Positions 24,790 to 35,520 of a stretch of DNA of 64,000 bases are shown piece after piece (position 1 is the stretch's first letter; every line of letters starts with the position of its first letter). The notes beneath the pieces were generated by a model, which was not told the DNA's origin, searched no databases, and saw only the letters and a list, made by a program, of their open reading frames with translations. Source of the stretch: Alviniconcha marisindica. Taxonomy: Eukaryota > Mollusca > Gastropoda > Provannidae. The DNA lies in assembly GCA_018857735.1 (NCBI GenBank), contig JABMCL010003179.1, positions 178,501-242,500 on the forward strand. The letters are read 5' to 3'. The position numbers and the translations under genes were made by a program.

Positions 24790-25243
24790 GTTGTTGATCG
24801 CTTTTATATAGCGCTATATTCTCCGCTCTCAAGCAGTCTCACTGCGCTGGCATGTGATTTTACATGAGTGACTAACTTTTTATGGCGCGTTTTTGAATAT
24901 CCACCGAAGTGGTGTACTTACAGCGCTGTTTGTATGTATAAGTGGTGTGCTTACATGGCTGATGCCACGTGAAACTGCTGCCATCTCGGCGCGTTCTGTG
25001 TACACCATACAACCAGGCACCATGTCACCTCACTTCCTGCAAAGCCACATACGTAGGGTGCATGCACTTTTGACAGAATGACCGGGATCTTTTACGTGCT
25101 ACTGCGGTAACACGGAATGAGACTCAGCAGTGAAAGATGACCCTGGAAAAGAAAATTCTCCTGACTTTCCTGCCGGGACTCGAACCCGAGACCTTTCGAT
25201 CACGAGTCCGGCGCTCTAACCACTGAGCTATCCCCGCTCCCCG
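24790..25243 (-). mobile_element. tRNA-derived SINE (copy 2)
   Basis: The minus strand begins with A-box TAGCTCAGTGG and B-box GGTTCGAGTCC (25165-25235), followed by the same body start (gaaaattctcct.., gatcttttacgtgctac) as at 19748-20238. It ends near 24790 in a 'gatcgcttttatatagcgc' motif. Confidence 0.85.
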
Positions 25244-25381
25244 GCAGTGTGTTCAGGAACAGCATAAAATACATGGAAATGAACTGATATTGTTTGAAAT
25301 CGCCAAGACGAACAGTGAAACGATGGCTAAATAATGTTGACGTCATTACGATATTAATAATTGGACGTCAAGATTGTAGAA

Positions 25382-25437
25382 GGGGTGGGGGGGGGGGGGG
25401 TTCGGGGGCGGGGGCGGGGGGGGGGGGGGGGGGGGGC
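25382..25437. repeat. Poly-G rich tract
   Basis: Runs of G with single C or T interruptions, potentially quadruplex-forming. A second poly-G tract lies at 25758-25777. Confidence 0.95.
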
Positions 25438-25558
25438 GGTGGATCTAGAAATAGTTACTGATAATAAGAATGACAAAATGCGAGGAATACGTACACACCA
25501 AGAGAACACGGGACAGGACCTGTGTCTTTTCCCGCCTTCTTTTGTATTAACATAATAT

Positions 25559-26048
25559 AATAAATGCAAACACAAAAAGATTCAAAAGAACGCTTATTTA
25601 TTATGACACGGACACACAATATGCAAATGTTCGGGCAAATCCCCTTCGTCAAGCCACAGAACGACACTTAACAGTTAAACGGTTAAAAACGATGAAAAAA
25701 TGAGAAAGAAACTTATCTTCTCTCTCTCTTTTTTTTTTTTTTTCTTTTTTTTTTGATGGGGGGGGGGGGGGGGGGGTGATCTGTTGTCGCTTTTAAGGAA
25801 AATTGTAGGCATGACAATTGACACGTCATTTTCATGCCTACAATCTTCCTATAAACAACAACAGATCAACAACAACAACAACAAAAGAGAGAGAAGTTTC
25901 TTTCTCATTTTTCATCGTTTTTAACCTTTTAATTGTTAAGTGTCGTTTCGTGGCTTGACGAAGGCGATTTCCCCGAAAATTTGCATATGATGTGTCCCTG
26001 TCATAATAAATCAGCGTTCTTTTGAACCAGTTTGTGTTTGGATCTTGT
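25559..26048. repeat. Long foldback (arms >200 bp), Penelope-like 3' end motifs
   Basis: The left arm from 25559 pairs with the right arm to 26048. Matching blocks include 'ttcaaaagaacgc', 'ttgacgaaggcgatttcccc' and 'ttaagtgtcgttt'. The centre at 25806-25843 is itself a palindrome (gtaggcatgac..cctac). The phrase 'gacgaaggc..ccgaaa' followed by a TAATAAA end resembles 3' termini of Penelope-like elements, which often occur as inverted pairs; this is inference. Confidence 0.7.
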
Positions 26049-28274
26049 TTTAGAACGTTAGCAGTCATTCTGTTCCAGATTTTTATATAAATGGGTCATT
26101 CTCCTGAAAACTGGACCAAAGAGTGTGTGCCGCTTTCCCGATGAAATAAAAATTTAACTAAAACATGAAACTTTTTAAACTACCGCTATATTTCTGATGT
26201 AATGTGTTTGGAGAAATAAGGGAAATGCCACAATGGGTAAATGCATCATTATTTCTTGCGCTGTGAGCCTTTTTTTTTTTAAATCGCGACATTTTCATGG
26301 CCGCCATTTGTGACATGGCTTTGGAAGGTTAGCTGATCGCAGGTATTTCCTTGGAATCGTTCATGATGGAATACAAAACAGGTTTCATGAGAAAAAAGGA
26401 GGCCAGTTCTTACATACAAATGGTATTTATTGTGTGTTGCTTGCTATTAACAGCTCCAAACAAAGGAAAGATAATCAGTGTCTCGCACGTTACCGATGGT
26501 GTCTTCTGAGTGTGTATCACGATATTGTGACTTGTTCACAACGGAAACTAAAGAACTTTCTTTTTTCGTCAGCGTGGTAGATGGCCACATTTTACCTTAT
26601 TTTTAATGCTTGTTTGATGACATGAGAGTAGATACGAAATAAATTACAGTCATTTCTTCAGGGGTGGTTGACGTGGTGTCTTACAATGGTGAAACCGTGC
26701 GAGCACACAAAATAATTATTTCTGCTTGTACCATTGACTTTCGACCTTACCCTAACGTACCAGTCCACACCAGCTGACTTGCGGCAGCAACGTTTGACCT
26801 TGTTGCGCTGTGTGTGGTGTATTATTTTACTGGAAAAGGGAAAGCACTGTGGTGTCTTCAGGGGTGAGGGATGTAACGCTCGTGACATATACTTGTTCCC
26901 TGAGTGTTTGTTGCAACCTTTTGTAACCAAACTTGGTATTGTGGTGCACCACCATGAGCCGGAATGTCATGCGAAAAATGGGATTCTATTTCAAGGTCAA
27001 GGTCACAGTGTGGGCTTATATAATCAAAATATGACCATTTCTACTGTATCTTTTATTAGTTCTAAACCAGTGAGTCTTTTGCAACCAAACTCAATTTGAG
27101 TGTAGATCATCATAAGCAAAGAAGTGTCCAGTGAAAATATTGGATTGCTATGTTGTCACAGCCAAGGTTAAAAGTTTCAGTTAATGTTAGTTTGGATGAT
27201 ATCTTATGCATCGCTGAACCATTTGTAACCAATTAAGAACCAACTGGGTTGAGGCACAGGCCACGTCAGTGCAATGGTCAGCGTCATTAAACCAGAACGG
27301 TCCTAGATGAAAATACTATGTTTTCTTGTGACAACATCAGCGCATGTACAAGCATTGTTGATGGTTTATTGGTGGTAGGCTGAACGTGCAGCTTATCGAA
27401 TAAATTTGTTCCAGTTCATCTGGAAATAAACTAAATACTAACAGCAATGAGCAGGACGTGATCAGAGTGCTTCATACAATAGCAGCACTCCGAAATCGAG
27501 TCCTCCGACATTACGAGACATAGGTTTCTAAACGTAGTTCTGGAAGGTGAGGCCGGTGGGAGTCGATGTTGCGCGTAAACACGAACGTAAAGCACCGATT
27601 TATTGATGGTGTCCGTTCACTCCCGACTGGGCGGATTGTAACACACACAGCACAAGGGCGTATATATGAAAAGAAGGACCAGACACCACTTCCTTCAGGT
27701 TACATGTTTCTTTACTTCCCATAACCTAAAATTCATACACAACCGCAGCATCAGCCCCACTCTATTAGCAGAACCCACTGCACTCCCTAACTTGGACAAA
27801 AAGTTCCAGTGACAGGTAGGTAGCTAGGTGGTGTCCGCGTCCATGCCGAGACAAGTCTGACCACCCGCTCCCCCTGTACACTATCTTATTCTAGCCACAC
27901 CCGACGAAACAAGTCCTGCTGTCACGTGGCACCTGCCTCGCCCGCTCCATATACGGTAATAGTCAACAGATCACGGGAAAGGAAACGGCAAATGTCCACC
28001 TCCTCGCAGTTCCACTCTCTCCTTGCTCCATATATGGTAATGATCGACAGGCCATTGAGAGAGATAGTCGAAATGTCCAGTCTCGCAGTCCCGCTCTGTA
28101 TGTAATCAGCCGGGTTGTAGGGCAAGTTTAGTTGCTGACACACGGCGTGTTGGAGACAGAATCCAGTTGATCACTCAGCGTAAACAGCACCGATCAAGTC
28201 AGCCACCGGCACGCTTGGATGACAGCAGGCTTTTGTGTCCAGATGCGGCTCCTGTTTGTCCCAGCCTGACGTAA
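26049..28274. other. Non-coding stretch; degenerate repeat at 26.9-27.24 kb
   Basis: Three diverged ~150-bp units, each with a 'ttgtaaccaa' start, occur at about 26919, 27078 and 27229. No gene is recognised. 27600-28270 may be a decayed LTR-like segment, but I could not find paired ends. Confidence 0.35.
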
Positions 28275-28310
28275 TCGGCGGGATGGCCACCGCGGTGTCC
28301 ATCCCGCCGA
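28275..28310. repeat. 36-nt near-perfect palindrome
   Basis: TCGGCGGGATGG and its exact complement flank the self-complementary core CACCGCGGTG. Such a GC-rich palindrome would extrude or form a strong RNA hairpin. Confidence 0.9.
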
Positions 28311-28461
28311 TGCAAAATAGCGAGAGAAAACGACTCGGCAGTACTTAGTCCATGAAAGTTTTCGATAATAGTCGAACCCGACGCCTTATTGTGTTACAGG
28401 ATTCACGACAACCAAGTTTAGAGCAACGTTGTGGGGAGACCTGGAGAATTCCGATCACATG

Positions 28462-28529
28462 GTCGCCCAGATATAACCGTACTGGTTGACTGTGTGGACG
28501 TAAAATACCAAGTTACTTACTTACTTACT
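28462..28529 (+). mobile_element. Mini-retroposon, family C (copy 4)
   Basis: It is flanked by GATCACATG (9 bp perfect; 12 bp as GATCACATGRTC with one mismatch) at 28453-28464 and 28530-28541. It has the stem-loop, GTAAAATACCAAG and a long (TTAC)n tail. Confidence 0.85.
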
Positions 28530-28796
28530 GATCACATGATCAGTAGCGTGGGCGATGACGTAAAAGCTAGCTTGCAAAATGCGCCATTTTCTAAAAGTCG
28601 AATAAGTCGAAAAACATCCCCGCGCCACAATGGAGGCGCGGCGCTTCACTACAGATGAAGCGGTTCGTTTTATTTGGACATTCTGGGCAATGGAGCTAAA
28701 AGCGATGAAGCAAACATTTGTCTATATTATTTAAAGGAACTAGCCCAAGCAGGTTAGGCTAAAAAATAACTGGCATGAATTTTCATTATTTTAATC

Positions 28797-29065
28797 CCGT
28801 TCTTAATTGGGCGAAAATTTGTTCGTGAACATAGTTGGGAGTATTCGGCGAATATAGCTGGTTTTTAATTGTGCGAACTTTTGCTTCGCGAATATCGTTC
28901 GGAGTATTCGCCCAACTGCGACGAAGCTATATTCGGGGTCCAAAAAGCTTCGCTCAACCTGTTCTGGGAACATTCGCCCTATTCGACGAACATTGCCTCT
29001 GACTGGCTGAGAGCAGAGCTCTCCTGTGGAGGAGAAATAAAAAATTAAAAAAATGGATGACGGTG
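28797..29065. mobile_element. TTCG-rich inverted-repeat element (copy 2, partial)
   Basis: Inverted relative to 20690-20966, with strong similarity from the terminus 'cccgttcttaattgggcgaa' through 'gaacattgcctctgactggc'. The other half is missing; a family E SINE abuts it. Confidence 0.8.
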
Positions 29066-29235
29066 TCATAGTTCAGGAGCTGTGTGAGAGTCGAGGTGGA
29101 CGTCCTGGACTGTCCGTCCTAACGAGCCTTCTGGTTTCCGTGGACGTAAAGATTTATTGCACCGTGCTTCGGCATTGGTCACAACTTGTCCCTAATATGT
29201 CAACTGACATCTGAGGACATTAAGCAACACTACCT
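29066..29235 (+). mobile_element. SINE-like element, family E (copy 2)
   Basis: It runs from 'catagttcaggagctgtg' to the 3' stem-loop TGTCC..GTCA..TGAC..GGACA, then ATTAAGCAACAC and a (TACC)n tail. I could not identify a clear target duplication. Confidence 0.8.
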
Positions 29236-29249
29236 ACCTACCATCTAAC

Positions 29250-29939
29250 TACTGACCAGAAATTAAAGGAGATGAGAATAATGAGCCCACAAAAACAACT
29301 TGAATATAACAAAGGTTTGTTCATGTACAGGGTCCTTAGCAATGAGGCCCCAGAGTACATATCTAACCTGTACACACACACTCCCTCACGCTATTCCAAC
29401 TCTAGGAACTATCACCTTGGTTTGCCTAGGCCAAGGATAGACATATTCAAAACAAGTATATCCTTCTCTGGTGCTTATCTATGGAACAACCTGCCTCTGA
29501 TAGTCAGATCTTGTCAGTCACTCAGCTCCTTCAAGCGTAAACTTCGTGCACACCTTGAAGTAGTTATATAGGATGGACTGTGACATAATACTCCGCCCAA
29601 TCCTTCCGACTGCTTGTGACAGTACCCCCCCCCCCCCCCCCCCCCACCTCGCCCCACCCCCTTACTGTTCTTTATAAGATAACGATTGACTGCTTTTTTT
29701 TGTTGCTTTTTCTTCTTCTCCAGTACTGGTGTTGAATTGATCAGATGTTCTGCTGCCTTATTTACAGGTTTTAATTTATGTACCCGTTTATAATTTGTCA
29801 TTTTATATTTGTATATAGATTTTTATGCAGCATAACTTGTCTATGTTGTTGTAAACACAGATGTTTTGGCGTTCCTTTATATTAGTTAAGCCATATATTA
29901 GTTAAGCTGAATTGCCCTGTGAGGGATGATTAAAGTTTT

Positions 29940-29945
<6 letters not shown>
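29250..29945 (+). mobile_element. L2-like LINE 3' end
   Basis: A 99-residue C-terminal frame (29272-29571) has the usual RT tail motifs: KGLFMYRVLSNEAPEYI, AYLWNNLP and a final SFKRKLRAHL. About 370 bp of 3' sequence follows and ends in the CCCTGTGAGGG stem, ATGATTAAAGT and a CT-rich tail. It is 5'-truncated; the RT core is absent. Confidence 0.85.
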
Positions 29946-30003
<58 letters not shown>

Positions 30004-30018
30004 CCCTCCCTCCCTCCC
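29943..30018. repeat. (CT)n microsatellite
   Basis: CT run directly at the LINE 3' end, possibly expanded from its tail. Confidence 0.95.
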
Positions 30019-30155
30019 ACCCTCCTTGTCGGTCTCCGTCAGTATAGCTGCATAGCTGTCTCTGACTGACTTGTATACAAATGCAACAGAATCAAAGGAG
30101 CTTAATTTTTGAGGAGCACTCCGGCCTCATGCTGTTTTGGTCATAAACAGTAACG

Positions 30156-30413
30156 GTGATGATGACGGCATTTGTACGGCAGAGTCTTATTGGATTTTCC
30201 ATTCGTTTTCTACGCGTTCTCAAGTGTGGAATGATTCTGACTCCTAGTATGAACAGAATTGCTCTGAAATTTGATGTTTCGCTGTGCGACCGAGGCACAT
30301 ATGACTGTTTTCACGCACAGAACAAAGAAGACTGTTCTGGCTGGAACGCCACATGCACAGTAAATCGAGTGGGACAACTATTATTGAATGCGTGCGTGAG
30401 GTTCAAAACCTGA
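30156..30413 (+). CDS. Isolated Ig-like domain ORF (fragment)
   Basis: An 85-codon frame contains a segment (about residues 33-55) with the strand E/F signature of immunoglobulin-like domains: R-I-x-L-x-F-x-V-x-x-x-D-x-G-x-Y-x-C. A cysteine-rich stretch with an N-glycosylation site (NAT) follows. There is no signal peptide, no partner exon was found within several kb, and the first-strand cysteine is uncertain. It could be one exon of a larger extracellular protein, a relic, or chance. No function is assigned. Confidence 0.3.
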   Translation: MMMTAFVRQSLIGFSIRFLRVLKCGMILTPSMNRIALKFDVSLCDRGTYDCFHAQNKEDCSGWNATCTVNRVGQLLLNACVRFKT

Positions 30414-31179
30414 GAGTATCTGGAGCATGAAAATATGTAGAACTCAAGGTTCTTCTTCATAATACTAATAATTATAATAATCATGATTATGACAACGTAG
30501 CCGTGGAAGTACTTTTATTATACTCAGGGAGTACTCTGCAATGGATTTTTCGAGTTGATTACTCTGCAGTGAATCCGGGTCTAATCCGGGTCCATATGTA
30601 TGAAGAGCAAACTAAAGTTAAAGGCTAGTAGTTCCTAATCCCGATTTGCTAAAAAGTAACTGAGTCCGGCTCTCCTTCCACATGTGCGAGTCGTCAATAG
30701 GCTCAAAAACAGCGATTTGCCTGTGGTTATTTTTAGGTTGGGAGTCTTTTGTTTTACCAACAATGCAATGCAGATGGCGTCTGAAACTCAAAACTGATTA
30801 ACAACGCATAACAACAGCCTTGTCAATTTCAAAGAGTCAAAGTTCACTTGTAGCAGACGCCAGTGACCCCTTCCCATTCAAGATTTTCCTGTCCCTTTCT
30901 TCGCCGTCTGTGTTGAATATGATGTATCCTGATGCATGAATAATAATAATAAGAAGAATGATAATAAAATATTTATAAAGCGCGAACCTCTAACGTAAAA
31001 AAAGATCTCGGCGTGCTGTACAAAACTCAGATAATTATAAACTACATGCGAGTTCAGAGACCTCAAGCGGAAAAATGACAATAACAATGGCTACCAGCAG
31101 TTCAAATCACAAGAAGCTAGACAGGCAAGACCTACATTACACATACATACACATGCACGGTCGCACACACGAATGCATG
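30414..31179. other. Non-coding stretch
   Basis: An AAT-rich run and the phrase 'aatatttataaagcgcg' near 30967 recall the segment at 7680-7710 and the end of the SINE at 24790, suggesting repeat-derived sequence. Confidence 0.4.
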
Positions 31180-31227
31180 CCACACACACACACACACACA
31201 CACCACACATACACACACACACACACA

Positions 31228-31259
<32 letters not shown>

Positions 31260-31266
31260 CCACGCA
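31180..31266. repeat. (CA)n / (GCAC)n microsatellite
   Basis: A CA run grades into GCAC tetranucleotides. Confidence 0.96.
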
Positions 31267-31784
31267 AGCATGTACACCAGTACATCAGTCAACTGAAAGA
31301 AATTAAGGGCAAGTGGGCGGTAGGCAACGTAGGTTTGACGGTGAATTCGCTGAATAGTAAACATGGTGCCTAACTGAATACGGAACTAATTCCTTATATA
31401 ATGCGTGTTTACCGCGGCGTTCACTCGGCAAGACTCGCTGGCTTCGACAAAATGTATACAGTTCTTGTTTCCTTATTTCTCGGTAAAACGCTCAAACCTA
31501 TCGTGTAAGCTCATGTAGCGGAGGTCGTTCCTTCGGTTTGTGTCACTTTGTGTTGAATTCCCTCATAGAACAGTATCTAGTGAAGAAGATACGGGTTCAC
31601 GAGTTCAGTTTGGGATGTGCAATTACTCTGCTAATGGTTCGGCTGCTGCAGCTGAAACTCCGAAGCTAGCCTATACTGTGCTGTAATGTTTTGTATTTAT
31701 TTGGCGGCTGTGTGCGACCGTGTTTGGGTATCGACTGAACTGCTCTGTAGTATAAATATTGTCACTGGCTGTTTTGGCAGAAGC

Positions 31785-31988
31785 ATGTCCCCGCCCAGAT
31801 GCTGGTCTACGTCACTGCTACTGAGCGTAGCCTTGCTGACTACGGGAGCACGTGCGGCCAGCAAAAGCGACTACGACAACCTGCTGAAGGTCTTGTTCCA
31901 AAACTACTCTCGTGACGTGAGACCCGTCAACGACTTCGATACAACCACCGTCATCTACCTGGCTCTGCACCTACTCGCCATCATTGAG
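31785..31988 (+). CDS. nAChR-like subunit, exon 1
   Basis: It encodes residues 1-68. I chose the ATG at 31785 because a hydrophobic signal peptide ([15 protein letters not shown]) follows at once; an in-frame ATG at 31686 would bury it. After cleavage comes the N-terminal helix and beta-1 region ([13 protein letters not shown]-glycosylation site NYS). The donor is GAG|GTCAGT, phase 0. Confidence 0.88.
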
Positions 31989-32788
31989 GTCAGTTGCAGG
32001 CGGATGCGGTAATGGGTCAGTGTGTGTAGTGAACCCGTTGAACTGGCCCATTGGGACTTTACCAGTGTGTTGCCCTGACACCGGAAATTGGGAAATTAAT
32101 AGTGACTGGTACGTTTGAATATGATGGATACGGCAGACGCCCTTGAGAAGTGGGTAGTCCACTGTGCATTGAGTTCTTGATACAGAACATAGCATTTTCA
32201 GGGAAGTTCGATGTTGCGATAGCTCCGCCATGTCTTCCCTGAAGCAGCGAGCCCAATATTCGGTTCAAAATGCGAAAGAAAACGGCGGCTGGCTGATCTG
32301 GCCAGAGACATTCTCCATCCTGTCCGGATGTTTTCCAGTTTGGGATGGGAGTGCCGAACTAGACCAGCATCGCGATTTAAAATACGTTTTTATTGTTATT
32401 ATTACTAAAGAATTATTTCTGACTACAGCATAAGGTGAATGTACGGCGTCGACATGCGCAGTCAGTGCTTGAAGACAGCCGAAAAGAATCCGAAACTTGA
32501 ACACTCAGCCAGTAAATTTGTCCCTGCACATGCTGAGCGCATTGATTACTATCGTGTGTTAAGATGGACGCCGCTTTCCTTCTTTTAGTGCCAAGTTCGT
32601 CCTGTGTGGTTGACAGGACGTTAAACTCCCAAAATCTCTTTTCTCTTGCTGTAGAAGCGGAACCCCCCACCCAGGCCCTCCCTATGTCTTCGATGTAGAC
32701 TATTCTTTTTGCACTCAAAACTAATCGTTGTGAACTGCGTGCGTGCGTGTGTGTGTGCGTGTGTGTGTGTGTGTGTGTGCGTGCGTGC

Positions 32789-32847
<59 letters not shown>

Positions 32848-32863
32848 TGTGTGTCGTGTGGTG

Positions 32864-32898
<35 letters not shown>

Positions 32899-33636
32899 TC
32901 AACAGGTGAATGAAAATGATCAGACCCTCAAGACAAATACCATATTGGAGACAGAGTGGTAAGTTCTAGCGAGTATCTTCGTTACGATTATATGCAAGGC
33001 CACACGTTCAATGTTAATGAGCAAGCGGTGGTGTTGATGATGGTGGTGATGGTGGTGGTCGTAGCAGTAGCAGTAGTAAGAACTTGACGAGATTTACTGA
33101 ACTCAACAAAATCAGGAAAAACTCGAATGAAGAACAAGCGGTAAAAAACAAGGAAAACGTTCTCACGATAAGAAGACAGGCACAAAAGATACCCTTTTTT
33201 CTTCTTCTTTCTTTTAAACACTACGACATTTCGACAGATAATTATGTCTTTATCAGATACTACGACATTTCGACAGATAATTACGTCTTTATCAGATACT
33301 ACGACATTTCGACAGATAATTATGTCTTTATTAGATACTACGACATTTCGACAGATAATTACGTCTTTATCAGATACTACTACATTTCGACAGATAATTA
33401 TGTCTTTATCAGATACTACGACATTTCGACAGATAATTATGTCTTTATCCGATACTACGACATTTCGACAGATAATTATGTCTTTATCCGATACTACATT
33501 TCGACAGATAATTATGTCTTTATCAGATACTAACGCAGAAGAAGACAGCCAAAGGGAAAAGAAATCAAATGGCTGTTTCTTTTTTATTAATTATAATTTT
33601 ATATATATATTTTAAATCTCTCTCTCTCACTTAATG

Positions 33637-33712
<76 letters not shown>

Positions 33713-35043
33713 TTTTATTTTTATTTTTCTTATTTTTTTCTGATGAAGATATTTCTGTAGACGTTTTCCTTGTTCTTTAGCCGTCCAGCAAAAACAAGAC
33801 AAACGAAGAAGTGGATACTCTCGGTGCTAAGTACTAGGCCTACCACAGTTCTTCAGCACAGCTCCACAGAACCAAGTAGAGGAACCGTTCTTCGCCTTTT
33901 TTCTTTTTCTAATAATAATTATAATAACAGCGAGTGATAATAATAGTAACAGTGATAATATACAACAACGAATAGTAACAACTGATGATGATAAAAAATA
34001 ATGGAACAACTGTGATGAGCACAGTGCGCTCGCTTTACAATAGCGATATACAGAAGCGAAAATCATTAGTATCATCTACCATAAATCTTCTGTGATCGGG
34101 CATGATTCTGCCTCAAATAGTCAGTCCGGAGGTTTGGATGAAGGTTGTGGTTTTTAGGTCCTCCGTGTTGCGCCGCAGCTGTTGTTGCGGAGTTGTTCTA
34201 TGGGCCACTGCCGTGAAGAGTGGCCAGAATGTAGAACGTGCTCGTCTGACGTAGGCAGTTTTCAGTGTGTTAGTTAGCTCTAGTCGGCACAGGTGTTGGT
34301 ACAGGCGAAAGATGGTGGTCTGTTGCTGCCGTTTAGGGCGGTCAATCGGGTGCTTCCGGCTTTCTAGGACTATAGGAATGTTCGTTTGATGTTTTTTGCC
34401 TCTCTGAAGGAGATGGGGTGTTGTGGCTGCTGTAGTCTGCTTCCTGCCTTTGCCAAGGAGTCTGCCTGCTCATTTCCCCAGATACCGCAATGAGCAGGGA
34501 TCCACTCTAGTGTAACTGGCATGGGGCATGCCAGCCCTGTCACCACCTGCATGATCTTTCCGGTCAGATGGTCAGCAGGCCGCTGGAGGCTTTCTGTCCG
34601 GGACTGACAGTCTGTAAGGAAGACCACGTGAGATGGTGGAGGGTTTCTTCTCTGGTGATCTTTGCTGCCTCCATAAGTACGATGATGATGACTCGAATAA
34701 AATGAATTCGATGGCTGTAGCAACAACCAAAATGATGACGAGAAAAAGGTACAGCAGATGACGGCGATGACCGAAGAGACCGACAGATACAGCGAAAACC
34801 GCGGGGACGACGACACCAACGACGTTGCAATGTAACCATACTTTTAGGGACGACGAGTACCTGTCGTGGACCGCGGCCGATCACCAGAACATCTCCTCCA
34901 TCCTGATGAGACAGGTCCGGCTCTGGCTGCCGGATATCGTGGTGGGCAACACCGTATCCACACAGAAGGAGCTAGGCTACGATAATCTCAAGGTATCTTC
35001 AATTGTCTGTCGTAGCGCACTTCCGAAGGACAGACACCGAGCA

Positions 35044-35128
<85 letters not shown>

Positions 35129-35439
35129 TGTTGTGTGTGTGTGTGTGTGTGTGTGTCATTTTCATTGTGTCATTAGCAGATTTGTTACTTATAGTGTGTT
35201 ACATTTTGTTTTATTTTGAGTTTGAGATGACCTTCACGGATGATTGGGTATCAAATACGATGTAACTAACTGTCCCCTGCCCTGTTCGACTTTGAACAGT
35301 TGCGAATCCAGCAAAGTGGAACAGTGTTGTGGAGCCCTTCTGGGATCTTTGAAACAGCGTGTAACATTGACATCACATACTACCCCTTTGATACCCAGGT
35401 AGGTATCAAGCTAGCCAATGGTAACCTCTAATAGGTTTG

Positions 35440-35520
<81 letters not shown>

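Noticed and set aside
26734..27099. 121-codon open frame
   Set aside because: It overlaps degenerate non-coding repeat units and has no family motif.
33220..33533. CRISPR-like direct repeats
   Set aside because: There are no unique spacers; it is a contiguous tandem repeat in an animal intron.
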